A stretch of 64,000 nt of DNA from Snodgrassella alvi_G (GTDB lineage: Bacteria; Pseudomonadota; Gammaproteobacteria; Burkholderiales; Neisseriaceae). Under the pieces are notes generated by a model that had not been told where the DNA came from, ran no database searches, and saw only the letters and a list, made by a program, of their open reading frames with translations. Positions 1-8,600 of this stretch are shown here, piece after piece (within the stretch, counting starts at the first letter, position 1; every line of letters starts with the position of its first letter). The DNA lies in contig CAMLCH010000002.1 of NCBI GenBank assembly GCA_946478525.1, forward strand, positions 62,001 through 126,000. The letters are read 5' to 3'. A program made the position numbers and the translations under genes.

Positions 1-194
1 TATAAATATCATAAGTGTTGATTGAATATTTTGATAAAATCTTAAATCCTAATCAAGATTGACAATTAACACTTCTATTATATTTATATTTTAAACAAAA
101 TTTGTTTGCTTGTTCGGTATTACACTATAAAAACGAAGTTTTATAGCAAAAAATATTGTTAATTTATGCAAATATAACCTATAAATCTAATAAA
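1..194. other. A/T-rich intergenic stretch at the left edge
   Basis: No coding signal is visible. An imperfect inverted repeat at 125-146 (CTATAAAAAC / GTTTTATAG around GAA) lies about 50 bases beyond the stop of the minus-strand gene at 195-446 and could end its transcript, but the U-run is inside the stem, so this is weak. Confidence 0.4.
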
Positions 195-446
195 TTAATG
201 TTCGCGTTCATGAAAAAAAGCATAGGTCGCATCGTGAAAAAGTTCAACCTGTGGATTTTCTTCATATTGTAATTCTGCAATTTCATTATCAAATGCGGTG
301 CGGATAGATTCAGTTGCCAATTCAGCAATATCAGCTGGTAAGGCACGTAATAAGCCTTTCAAAGCTGTAGCCAGAACCTTATTTTGCATTAATAATGCCT
401 CTTGTCTTTCTTCCAGAAACTCAACTCGTTGCTCAATTGTACTCAT
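195..446 (-). CDS. Small coiled-coil hypothetical protein (83 aa)
   Basis: Function not recognised. From the chosen ATG the product begins MSTIEQRVEFLEERQEALL, a charged heptad-like stretch that should form a short coiled coil. A helical alanine/leucine-rich middle (LLRALPADIAELATESI) and an acidic, histidine-containing tail follow. The ATG at 446 is preferred over one at 452 because the AGGGAA ribosome-binding site then lies 6-8 bases upstream; for the 452 ATG it would be too close. It is transcribed away from the 317-aa unknown gene at 586. No signal peptide or membrane segment is seen. The clean SD and protein-like composition make it a likely real gene. Confidence 0.65.
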   Translation of the reverse strand: MSTIEQRVEFLEERQEALLMQNKVLATALKGLLRALPADIAELATESIRTAFDNEIAELQYEENPQVELFHDATYAFFHEREH

Positions 447-585
447 ATTCATTTCCCTACTTACAAAATTAAAATATATGTTAGTTTAGCATTTTATTGT
501 TTAAATGTTGCTATAATTAATGTAACTTGGTGGACACAAAAGTGCTACCTCTTTATTTAGTTTTGCCTGATAAAGAAGTGAGAAA

Positions 586-1539
586 ATGGTGAAAAACCGA
601 CAAGAAAACCGCAATCAACTCGTTTTTACAGTGGACGACGACATTCATAGTAAGCCACAGCATAAACAAAAGTCCATTGATCGCTATGGAAGTCCGACTA
701 AGCAAAATGAAGCAAAGCCTGCCTGGGAACAGACACTTGAGCAAATGCGTCAGCGCAAAAAAAAGACAGAGGGGACCAACGCATTATCGGCTGTAACCAA
801 GCAATTGAATCATACGATCCCTTCTTCAACTGGTAATAAAAAATATGGGCAAGAAATTAATGTTCACCCTAAAGTTACCAAAACAGCAGTTTCTGCCAAA
901 ATTTCACCAACTACCTCGGTTAAAACTACCGTGCCATTCCAAAAGCCTGGCGATGTTTTGCTGGATCCAGTACAGCGTGAGCAAGCATATCGTACTTATT
1001 TAAAACAATGGCAACAGAAACACTCAATGGAAATACAGCAGCAAGAATCTGCATTGAATGATACTGCTTTACTTATTCAGGAAGATTGGCTGGCGGCACA
1101 AAATTGTTTGCAAAGTGCTGTTGACGTCAATACCCCTTCAACATGCACTATAAGTTTACAAGGCAAAGAGTCTCATGTTGTAGCGGAAAATCAAGTAAGT
1201 CCTCAAACAGAAAATCTTAATGAAGAAAATAGTGAACCAGAAAATAATCAGTCAGTAGTTCACGTTCATATGCATGTAATTGAACCTAGAGGCGTTGCTA
1301 ATCGTGGTGTGGCCTGTATTTCGGAACAAGAACTTTTGCAACAACTTAGTGAAAAGTTGCGCCCGCATTTAGCAGATGTTTTAGCAGGTATGGTGCGTGT
1401 TGCAGTACAAAAACATACTGCTGGATTGGTCACAACTTTGCAACGAGAATTATTGGCTGAAGTGCCTTCTGCGGTGGATGATGTACTAAAACATAATTTG
1501 ACATTGGTTATGAATAAAGTAAAAAAGGGACTATATTGA
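586..1539 (+). CDS. Hypothetical protein (317 aa), low-complexity N-terminus and helical C-terminus
   Basis: Function not recognised. The first ~110 residues are polar and basic with low complexity (for example MRQRKKKTEG), likely disordered. Residues ~120-170 contain a more conserved-looking block (PGDVLLDPVQREQAYRTYL) rich in Gln. The last ~75 residues are an amphipathic helical region (LLQQLSEKLRPHLADVLAGM, then a VPSAVDDVLKHNL stretch). No signal peptide or membrane span is present, so it is probably cytoplasmic. It stands alone, divergent from the small coiled-coil gene to its left, with tRNA-Thr 140 bases downstream. Both neighbours being coiled-coil proteins suggests a link, but that is only inference. 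Confidence 0.7.
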   Translation: MVKNRQENRNQLVFTVDDDIHSKPQHKQKSIDRYGSPTKQNEAKPAWEQTLEQMRQRKKKTEGTNALSAVTKQLNHTIPSSTGNKKYGQEINVHPKVTKTAVSAKISPTTSVKTTVPFQKPGDVLLDPVQREQAYRTYLKQWQQKHSMEIQQQESALNDTALLIQEDWLAAQNCLQSAVDVNTPSTCTISLQGKESHVVAENQVSPQTENLNEENSEPENNQSVVHVHMHVIEPRGVANRGVACISEQELLQQLSEKLRPHLADVLAGMVRVAVQKHTAGLVTTLQRELLAEVPSAVDDVLKHNLTLVMNKVKKGLY

Positions 1540-1653
1540 ACTCAGCTGATATAGATATGTAAAACTAGAAAAAGCAATTTTTTGGAGACCAATTAATTTA
1601 GCAAAGTCGTTATGATAGATTTAATGATCATTAATCCTGTGCTTTTATTATGT

Positions 1654-1659
1654 TATACT
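1654..1659 (+). promoter_or_regulatory. -10 element of the tRNA-Thr promoter
   Basis: TATACT lies 20 bases upstream of the mature tRNA 5' end. The matching -35 position (1631-1636, TTAATC) is poor, so only the -10 is convincing. Confidence 0.4.
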
Positions 1660-1679
1660 TACTTTCTTCAAATTAGATT

Positions 1680-1755
1680 GCCAGTATAGCTCAGTAGGTA
1701 GAGCAGCGCACTCGTAACGCGAAGGTCGTAGGTTCGATTCCTATTACTGGCACCA
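1680..1755 (+). tRNA. tRNA-Thr (anticodon CGT)
   Basis: A 76-base cloverleaf with the CCA encoded. Acceptor arms GCCAGTA / TACTGGC pair, the D arm is GCTC..GAGC, the anticodon loop is CTCGTAA (CGT, reads ACG), and the T arm contains GGTTCGATTCC. It closely resembles E. coli thrW. The closing pair of the anticodon stem (31-39) is A with C instead of A with T, and 27-43 is G with A as in E. coli. Monocistronic. Confidence 0.95.
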
Positions 1756-2127
1756 TTGTCTTGATAACTAATTGAATTTACTACTATAATGCGGGAAATT
1801 CTAAATCCTTAGGTACAATTTGGGAGTCTGCATTTTCGTGAATTATCATAATTATTTATTAAATAATAATAATTTATCTAAGCAAAACTTGTACCATTTG
1901 TCTCTAAAAAACAGCCATAAGGCTGTTTTTTAATGAAAGAAATGAATAAATTATTATCGAAGGCTGAAAGAGATAAAAATTAGATATTTTATCTCTTCAT
2001 GAATGTACTCTGATATTCATTCCTTCAATAAACTGTTGGTTTAGTTGGTTTAATCCTTATAACTGAACATTGATAATAGATAGATGCAGTGATGGCTTTG
2101 GCAGAGAATATTCTGATTTGGACAAAT
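1756..2127. other. Intergenic region with a bidirectional terminator
   Basis: Apart from the hairpin at 1906-1931 nothing recognisable is present; stop codons are frequent in all frames. Confidence 0.5.
1906..1931. terminator. Bidirectional intrinsic terminator
   Basis: AAAAAACAGCC, loop ATAA, GGCTGTTTTTT. A U-run follows the stem on either strand, so it can stop read-through from tRNA-Thr and from the minus-strand transporter gene ending at 2128. Confidence 0.75.
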
Positions 2128-3123
2128 TCAGCTATGTTTTTCAGAAGTCTTGGTGATACGAGCATAGCGCTGAGCCAGTATCGCACAAACCATAATTTGC
2201 AATTGATGAAAAATCATCAATGGTAAAATCAGGATTCCAACAGTGTTTGCCGGAAACAATACATTGGCCATAGGCACACCATTGGCTAAACTTTTTTTAG
2301 ATCCGCAAAATACAATAGTAATTTCATCAGCCTTATTGAATCCAAATACACGTGCACTAACAGTATTAATCACAATGACCACGAGCAAAATAATAAGACT
2401 AATAAGTACAATGGTAACAATTGAACCAAGATTCATTCTGTGCCATAGACCCTCAACAATTGCGTCACTAAACGCGACGTACACGACCAATAAAATGGAA
2501 GTGCGATCAGTACGATTTATCCATGCTCTGTGTTTGTAAATCCAGCCTGCTAACAGCGGACGGCACAAATGTCCTACTATAAACGGTAACATCAACTGTA
2601 ATAAGATAGAAATAATCGCGGCAGAAGTATCAACGTGCTGGCCATTAGTAGGCATTAGCAAACCGACTAGTACTGGTGACAAGAAAACACCCAGAATACT
2701 GGAAGCAGATGCACTGCAAACTGCTGCAGCTACATTACCACCGCCGACAGAAGTAAAAGCAATTGCAGACTGAACAGTAGCCGGTAATGTACATAAATAC
2801 AGAAATCCAAGGTAAATCTCAGGGCTTATCCATTTGGGAGTAAAAAGCTGTAAACTTAAACCGATTAAGGGAAATAATATAAATGTACTGCAAAATACAA
2901 CTAAATGCAGACGCCAATGTCTAATACCTTCTGCTATAGCCTGCCGTGATAGTTTAGCACCATGCATAAAGAATAATAATGCAATGGCAACAGTAGTCAG
3001 ATAGCTGAAAAATGTTTTAGTATTTCCCTGACAGGGGAAAAGAGTTGCTGTGCCTACAACAATAAGCATAGCAATTAAGAAAGGATCAATATAGAATTTT
3101 TTGAGCAAGTTGGTAATAGTCAT
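2128..3123 (-). CDS. Bile acid:sodium symporter-like (YfeH-type) membrane transporter
   Basis: A polytopic membrane protein with about nine to ten hydrophobic spans, resembling the SBF-like/YfeH branch of the BASS superfamily (usual length ~330; here 331 aa). Family-like segments are the LLFFMHGAKLS region near residue 60 and the GSKKSLANGVPMANVLFP motif near residue 285, typical of this branch. The substrate is unknown; YfeH proteins are uncharacterised Na+-coupled carriers. The frame is open further upstream to a TTG at 3147, but the ATG at 3123 (MTITNLLKKFYIDPF) matches the family N-terminus. No good SD is visible. Single-gene unit, ending at the bidirectional terminator near 1906. Confidence 0.8.
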   Translation of the reverse strand: MTITNLLKKFYIDPFLIAMLIVVGTATLFPCQGNTKTFFSYLTTVAIALLFFMHGAKLSRQAIAEGIRHWRLHLVVFCSTFILFPLIGLSLQLFTPKWISPEIYLGFLYLCTLPATVQSAIAFTSVGGGNVAAAVCSASASSILGVFLSPVLVGLLMPTNGQHVDTSAAIISILLQLMLPFIVGHLCRPLLAGWIYKHRAWINRTDRTSILLVVYVAFSDAIVEGLWHRMNLGSIVTIVLISLIILLVVIVINTVSARVFGFNKADEITIVFCGSKKSLANGVPMANVLFPANTVGILILPLMIFHQLQIMVCAILAQRYARITKTSEKHS

Positions 3124-3285
3124 AATGATTAATGCGACTATGAGCAAATTGGTTATTTTAGCTGAAAGCTATTTAATTAAATAGCTTAAATATGTTTTTT
3201 CTTATCGACAATATTAAAGATTATTTATTAAACGAAAATGCCAAAGTAGGGTGTTATCAAATTATTGATTACAGTTTGAATAGAT

Positions 3286-3651
3286 TCAAATATACTTATT
3301 AAAATCATCATTATAGTTAAATACTGCCTTATGCAATAATTTAAGCGACTGATGCTCTGGCAGTGTTAATCCTCTGCTGGTTTCCAGCTTAACTATAATT
3401 TGATTTAATGTCTGGATTAATCGACCCATTTCTGGAATTAACGATGGCATGGGGCTGGTCATATGCCCTGGATACGTTCGGTTTGCTCAATGAGAGCAAA
3501 TAGGAATGATAGAATTTTTTACATTATCAATATAGGATTCGATACTTGCGGGCGTTTCAGGAATGATTAAAGTCGAAAAGATATTATCTGACTCTTCTTT
3601 TTTGTTATAAGAGTTAGCTACATCTTTTTGCTCAGTAAATTTCCTAATGCG
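3286..3651 (-). pseudogene. Remnant of a PLP-dependent decarboxylase (N-terminal part only)
   Basis: Translating the minus strand gives one frame of about 121 residues interrupted by a TGA at 3487-3489. Before the stop it reads ..IFSTLIIPETPASIESY.., after it ..RTYPGHMTSPMPSLIPEMG then TLNQIIVKLETS. This resembles the N-terminal part of group II pyridoxal-dependent decarboxylases (PanP / diaminobutyrate decarboxylase-like), where a GHMTS..P block is followed by LNQN..K.ETS. The frame ends at a TGA at 3286 and the remaining ~400 residues, including the PLP-lysine domain, are absent. Family assignment is from memory of the motif, so moderate. Next to broken and intact MFS genes it suggests a lost siderophore-synthesis locus. 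Confidence 0.55.
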
Positions 3652-3770
3652 CTAAATAATTCATTGCTGCAAATAAGTAACGAACGGTTCAAATAATTTT
3701 TTTGATAGAAAAGTTTTGTTGATTGAATGTCATCGTGTTACTTAATGTTTTAATAGCTATAGTGTTAATG

Positions 3771-4997
3771 CTAATCGGACTGATTTTGGACGACTCTGGT
3801 TGCCAAAAATGCGGCAAAAAAAGCGATCACAACAGAACCAGTGATTATGACAAAATATCCCCACTTTAGAGCAAGATAAAAGCTTAAGCATACAACGATA
3901 AAACCAAAGACAGAGCCAATTGCTGTCTGAGCATTGTAGACTGTAGCCGGTGCTATGCTACTGGCAGCATTATCCATAATAATGGTAGATAGGGAGATAA
4001 AAACAAACGGCAAACTAACGAAGTACAGGAAAAATGAAAAATAAACTAGCAAGGCATTATTATAACCAAGCGAGATAGGGATAAATGACAATAAACAGCA
4101 AGCATGGAATATAATAGAAAACGACAAGCTTTGTTTCCGGGTCAATTTTTTAAGCAGACGAGTACCAAGGAAAATAGCCATCAGACTTATCATCGAACCG
4201 AATAGTTCTAGCCGAATGATAATATCAGGTGACCAGACGCTATCAAGCAGCACTGGAGACATCAGATTATAAGAAGGTAAAATGCCAAAAGGGATAATAA
4301 CCAGCAAAGCACACCAGCTTTTCTTTTCCTTCCAGACTGAAACAATATTCTCCCAATAATTTTTGTCAGTAGTCTCAGAAATACGACTGTTCTTACTGAA
4401 CTTATACTCATTAAAAAACCATACTTGCCCCCATGTAAATGCCAAAATCACAGAGAGTGAAAACATATAGCCTTTCCAGCCTATGTAAGGAAATAACAAA
4501 AACACAACGCCACCGCCGATAATCTTGCCGAACATAGAACCGCCACTTTTTACACTAGAAATAAGATATCGCTCATGCTCTTCAAAAATGTTGCAGATTA
4601 ACCCTGACAACGCCAAATCTTGCGTGGCGGTCATAAATGAAAAAAATAAAATGACCAATGAAGCTAGTAAATAATTATTAACTGAATCAATAAAAGCACT
4701 CGCAAATAAACACAATATCATCAAAAATTGCGCAATCAACAGCCAGTTCCGATAATGGCCTGAAGATGTTTTTAAATATTTATCAATAAACGGCGCCCAT
4801 AACACCTTAAAGAAAATTGGCCAAGACATGAGTGGAATAAGGATTAATAATTTATCCAGCGCAGTACCGTTATTGCGTACAATTAAACTCCCAACAGCTA
4901 ACATGCTTATGCCAATGCCAATATACTGCGTGGAATATAAACTAAAAAATAAAAACCAAATCTGTTTGGGGATATTTTTGATCTTTTTATGGGGCAT
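3771..4997 (-). CDS. MFS transporter, RhtX/FptX siderophore-importer type
   Basis: A 408-aa inner-membrane protein with about 12 hydrophobic spans. The N-terminus (FFSLYSTQYIGIGISMLAVG), followed by FKVLWAPFIDKYL near residue 70 and GHYRNWLLIAQF near 90, is characteristic of the RhtX/FptX/AmpG-like branch that moves iron-siderophores or muropeptides across the inner membrane. Upstream in-frame codons reach a TTG at 5024 inside the spacer; the ATG at 4997 is the sensible start. The gene follows directly the broken MFS pseudogene on the same strand, and a decayed decarboxylase fragment lies downstream. Intact length and no stops indicate the importer was kept while the partners decayed. AmpG-like function cannot be excluded. 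Confidence 0.7.
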   Translation of the reverse strand: MPHKKIKNIPKQIWFLFFSLYSTQYIGIGISMLAVGSLIVRNNGTALDKLLILIPLMSWPIFFKVLWAPFIDKYLKTSSGHYRNWLLIAQFLMILCLFASAFIDSVNNYLLASLVILFFSFMTATQDLALSGLICNIFEEHERYLISSVKSGGSMFGKIIGGGVVFLLFPYIGWKGYMFSLSVILAFTWGQVWFFNEYKFSKNSRISETTDKNYWENIVSVWKEKKSWCALLVIIPFGILPSYNLMSPVLLDSVWSPDIIIRLELFGSMISLMAIFLGTRLLKKLTRKQSLSFSIIFHACCLLSFIPISLGYNNALLVYFSFFLYFVSLPFVFISLSTIIMDNAASSIAPATVYNAQTAIGSVFGFIVVCLSFYLALKWGYFVIITGSVVIAFFAAFLATRVVQNQSD

Positions 4998-5024
4998 TTT
5001 AATATAAACCTTACGTGACAACAA

Positions 5025-5789
5025 TTAATTATGTCCAGCGGTTGCTATTTTTAATCCTGTAGAGAGCGGGATTAAGCATATCAATACCAGGATTGCTGAA
5101 AAAATAAAAGGGTACCCATCACTATTTGGTAAGGGCAGACTAACCATAAAGTAATACATACTGGTAGCGCAAACTGGTCCTAATACAGCCCAAAAGCTGG
5201 TAATAGACGATAATGCCCCCATTAGCTGCCCTTGCTCAGAATCAGCAACCTGCGATGAAAAAATACTTACCATGGAGGAGTTACTGACGCTTGAAAAATT
5301 ATAGATCATCATCGCCATATATATCGCTAAAATACTATTGGAAAGAGCAATACATATCAACCCCAGCGCAAATAAAATGAAACCTTACAGAGGAATCTGA
5401 CGATCGCTTAGTACATAGCGGACCAGCTTAAGCAAAACTGTTTGGGCAAATAAGCCACCGACCCTAAGGATAACAAAAGAGGTTGCGATTTGACTATCAT
5501 TCCATGTAAAACGATATTTTGTAAAAAACGGCCACAGAGTAATAGAGAACTGCGTCGCAAACATAAAAATAATTTGCACAATAAACAGATGAAATAAACC
5601 TTTATACTTAAGAAAATAGGCTACCGAAGAGAACGGATTATCAACTTTGAATGCTCTTCTCTTGTCTTTAGGCAGCGTCTCCTTAAATAAGAAAATAACA
5701 CTTAGTAACCCCAGCAAGCTAAAAATAGCGGCAACATAAAAAGGAACTCTTATCCCTGACTGAACAACAACTACATTAAATCTGAAAAT
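5025..5789 (-). pseudogene. Truncated Tet/TCR-type MFS exporter with in-frame stop
   Basis: Minus-strand translation from about 5789 gives ..SGIRVPFYVAAIFSLLGLLS.. then FLFKETLPKDKRR, the typical central part of TCR/Tet-family exporters (fifth and sixth spans and loop). The frame then meets TAA at 5385-5387 and continues in the same frame as GFILFALGLICIALSNS up to a natural stop at 5025. Thus one nonsense mutation splits the gene, and everything before the middle (spans 1-5, including motif A) is missing; the bases upstream of 5790 are plain A/T-rich sequence. It abuts the RhtX-like gene (28 bases between stop and next ATG), so both probably formed an export/import pair. Function is lost. 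Confidence 0.8.
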
Positions 5790-5927
5790 TATTATAACTT
5801 AGATCTGGTAATTGGTTTTCAATTTTGCAGAAAGATAAAACGTGATTATTTTGCCTGCATATTTTATAAAATTAATTTTTAACTTGAATAAACTAATTTA
5901 GATGAAAGAAATTATTTTATCATTTAA

Positions 5928-5969
5928 TAAAAAAAGAAAAAAAACGGATAAATTTATAATTTATCCGTT
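5928..5969 (-). terminator. Intrinsic terminator of the phosphate transporter gene
   Basis: A perfect 12-bp inverted repeat AACGGATAAATT / AATTTATCCGTT around TAT; read on the minus strand it is followed by a long U-run (A-tract on the plus strand at about 5929-5942). It sits 15 bases past the stop at 5984. Confidence 0.85.
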
Positions 5970-5983
5970 GTCAGATATTAATT

Positions 5984-7579
5984 CTAAAATATGCAATTTA
6001 GACCCAGAAAGGTCAAAATTGATAAGAGACCAGCTGAAGGTAAGGTGATCACCCAGGCTAATATAATTGGTTTCATTAGTTTCCAATTGGCATCACGATT
6101 CACTAAACCTATACCCAGAACAGCACCAACTAGAATATGTGTACTTGATACAGGTAAACCCATTAAGGTTGCAAACATAACGATGGTGGCAGAGGATAGT
6201 TCTGCAGTGAATCCAGATGCAGGATGCATTTTAGCCAGATTGGTGCCGACAGTTTGAATCACTTCTTTACCAATAAACCATAATCCTACTATTAGAGCAA
6301 CACCAAAAGTAACCATTACCGGGGCTGGAATTTGTGCACTGGCATTGACTCTGATATCTCCGGTACGAATAATATCCATGATCGCTGCAAAAGGACCAAC
6401 AGCATTAGAAATATCATTTGCACCATGACTGAAAGCAAAACCAGCAGCAGTGAATACCTGCATCCAGCTAAACATTAAAAATGTTGACTTACTTAAATCT
6501 TTGCGTTTTAGTGTTTTGGCATAGATAAATGTCGCCATCCACACTAAGGCTCCGATCATAATTATCAGCATAAAATTAGTTACAGCTGAAAAGCCCAGAT
6601 GCAGATTGGTTAAACCTTTAAATAAGAGCATGGCTACAATCATCATACTGCCACAGGCAGAGATAAGTGGTACCCAATTGTGTAATGCCTGAAAAGTATC
6701 TATATTACTTTTCCGTTGCTCTATATCAACAAGACCGCGATAAAAATCAGATTCAAGATCTTCTATGCTGTAGTCGGGATCATTATATATTTCTGCGTCA
6801 CGAGCAATAGCAGATGAAACCGTTATTTTATCTGCTTCATTCAGTCCCTCAAACCAGGCTTTATGTCTTTCCTTGTAGGCTTTTTTCTCTTGTTTGATTT
6901 CCTTTAAGGCTATGTTGACACGATCATTGTAATCCAGTACTCGTTTTTTAATTTGACTAAACATAATGAATGACAGTGCGCCACCCAGTAATGGAGAAAC
7001 AATCCAGGACAATCCTATTTCACCCATTTTTTCCCATTGGACTAAATTAAATGCACTGGCATTACCAGTTACCATAAAGCCTAGACATAAACCCGCACCA
7101 ACTAATCCACCAATAAGGGAGTGAGTGGTGGAAACAGGTAAACCTTTTTTTGATGCAATTAACAACCATACAGCAGAGGCGAGCAATGCTGCCAGCATGA
7201 CATTAATACATTGTGATGCTGTTAAATGCATTACACTAAGGTCTATAATACCATTACGTATAGTCTTAGTAACTTCCCCTCCGGCAATGACTGCTCCTGA
7301 TACTTCAAATACAGCAGCTATACCTAAAGCCTGAGGAATAGTAAGCGTACCCGCACCAACACTTGTGCCAAATGAATTGGCAACATCATTACCACCAATG
7401 TTAAATGCCATGAATGCACCAAACAGGGTGGCAATAATGAATAACAGAGGTGAATGGTGATTAGTGTAGCCTAGTCCCCAATAAATAAAATAGGCGGTAG
7501 TTCCGATTAATAATGCTGCAAATGCATAGTTAACTCGCATGAGCAGAGGCGAACGCAAAGAAGATGTGTCAGAAACCAT
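5984..7579 (-). CDS. pit: Inorganic phosphate transporter, PiT family
   Basis: A 531-aa inner-membrane carrier for phosphate (metal-phosphate symport in PitA relatives). Both duplicated PiT signatures are present: GGNDVANSFGTSVGAG near residue 63 and FSHGANDISNAVGPFAAI near 385. A cytosolic charged loop of ~100 residues (about 210-300) separates the two halves, as in neisserial PiT proteins, and two VSTTHS/VSSTHI motifs precede glycine-rich spans. The ATG at 7579 is used; a second ATG 13 codons in (MRVNYAF) is possible and no strong SD discriminates. It is divergent from the ThiE-like gene and has its own terminator. No PhoU/Pit accessory protein neighbours it. Confidence 0.93.
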   Translation of the reverse strand: MVSDTSSLRSPLLMRVNYAFAALLIGTTAYFIYWGLGYTNHHSPLLFIIATLFGAFMAFNIGGNDVANSFGTSVGAGTLTIPQALGIAAVFEVSGAVIAGGEVTKTIRNGIIDLSVMHLTASQCINVMLAALLASAVWLLIASKKGLPVSTTHSLIGGLVGAGLCLGFMVTGNASAFNLVQWEKMGEIGLSWIVSPLLGGALSFIMFSQIKKRVLDYNDRVNIALKEIKQEKKAYKERHKAWFEGLNEADKITVSSAIARDAEIYNDPDYSIEDLESDFYRGLVDIEQRKSNIDTFQALHNWVPLISACGSMMIVAMLLFKGLTNLHLGFSAVTNFMLIIMIGALVWMATFIYAKTLKRKDLSKSTFLMFSWMQVFTAAGFAFSHGANDISNAVGPFAAIMDIIRTGDIRVNASAQIPAPVMVTFGVALIVGLWFIGKEVIQTVGTNLAKMHPASGFTAELSSATIVMFATLMGLPVSSTHILVGAVLGIGLVNRDANWKLMKPIILAWVITLPSAGLLSILTFLGLNCIF

Positions 7580-7688
7580 AAAGTTTTAACAAATGGTGGA
7601 TTGTATTGAGGCAAGTTAATATTATAGACATAAAGATGTGCCCGGAAAAACGACATTATAAAGATTTTTAATTAATAGGGAGTAAATT

Positions 7689-8306
7689 GTGTTAATAAAA
7701 CCGTTTTTATCAGTTAGCGAATCTTTAAATTTTTATACTGTAGTGTCAACAGCTGATCAGTTAGCCCGAGTGAATGAAGCTGGTGCCAACACTATTCTTT
7801 TACGGAATAAAAATTTATTTGGTTCTGCTTTATATCATGAAATTGAACGTAGTGTAGCATATGCTCAACAAAATTCGGTGCAATTATTAATAAATGACTA
7901 TTGGTGGGAAGCTTTAGATTGTGGCGCCTATGGCATCCATCTCGGGCAAAAAGATCTGGATAGTGTCGATCTAATTAAATTACAGGGTGCGGGACTACGG
8001 TTGGGGGTTAGTTTTCACACACAGGAAGAACTAAATAAGACCGTTTTAGTTCAGCCAAGTTATATCGCCTATAATATTTCTCAAACTTCAACTGGAGATA
8101 CTTTATCTAGTCAATCAATGAATAAGGTTAAAGTTTATCTTGAGCAGGTTGGTACAACACCGTTTATTGTAACTGGGGTGAAAGATGTTGAGAGTGCAAT
8201 TAAAATTAAATCACTTGGCGTTAGTGCTGTAGTGTTCGATGTTATTAATGATGATAATCAGCTTAATTCAATGATTAAAGCTTATCAACAATTATGGCAG
8301 TGTTGA
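7689..8306 (+). CDS. Divergent ThiE-like (thiamine phosphate synthase fold) protein
   Basis: A 205-aa TIM-barrel protein with the ThiE outline: ILLRNKN near residue 37, LLINDYWWEALDCGAYGIHLG around 73-93 and GVSFHTQEE around 110. Canonical ThiE joins HMP-PP and thiazole phosphate. Key signatures are altered here: the INDR..LA arginine is missing, the GP.F.T.TK phosphate motif is replaced by YNISQTSTGDTL, and the final GGI is TGV. Activity is therefore doubtful. Start is GTG at 7689, six bases after a strong AGGGAG. It stands alone, divergent from pit, without thiO, thiS or thiG nearby and without a TPP-riboswitch signature in the short leader. Confidence 0.65.
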   Translation: MLIKPFLSVSESLNFYTVVSTADQLARVNEAGANTILLRNKNLFGSALYHEIERSVAYAQQNSVQLLINDYWWEALDCGAYGIHLGQKDLDSVDLIKLQGAGLRLGVSFHTQEELNKTVLVQPSYIAYNISQTSTGDTLSSQSMNKVKVYLEQVGTTPFIVTGVKDVESAIKIKSLGVSAVVFDVINDDNQLNSMIKAYQQLWQC

Positions 8307-8367
8307 CTAACTTCATATTTATGCTGATGTTTTTACTAAAGCTTTAAGCTAAATTAAAATCCTGAAA

Positions 8368-8376
8368 GGGGGGGGG
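8368..8376 (+). repeat. Homopolymer G9 tract between thiE-like gene and hemH
   Basis: Nine consecutive G in otherwise A/T-rich non-coding DNA, 62 bases after the ThiE-like stop and 225 bases before hemH. Long intergenic G tracts are slippage-prone and in Neisseriaceae can tune promoters; no promoter placement can be shown here. The rest of 8307-8600 holds nothing recognisable. Confidence 0.6.
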
Positions 8377-8600
8377 CTAGCAGAGAAATTAATTTTGTAT
8401 ATTGGTTCGTCGGCAATAAAGCTTTGATGTTGCTAAGATAAATCTATGATCAATACTTTTAATATTTATGGAAAACTATTTTGTTAAAGTGTACAGTCCC
8501 AAATCACTGCTTAAAATATTTACAGTGTAGTGATAGAAACTATTATGAAATTAAAATAGATTATAAGTTTAAATTAAGAACTCTTATTTGAGACAATATC

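Noticed and set aside
7580..7688. Possible TPP riboswitch before the ThiE-like gene
   Set aside because: The leader is short and lacks the CTGAGA-type core motif.
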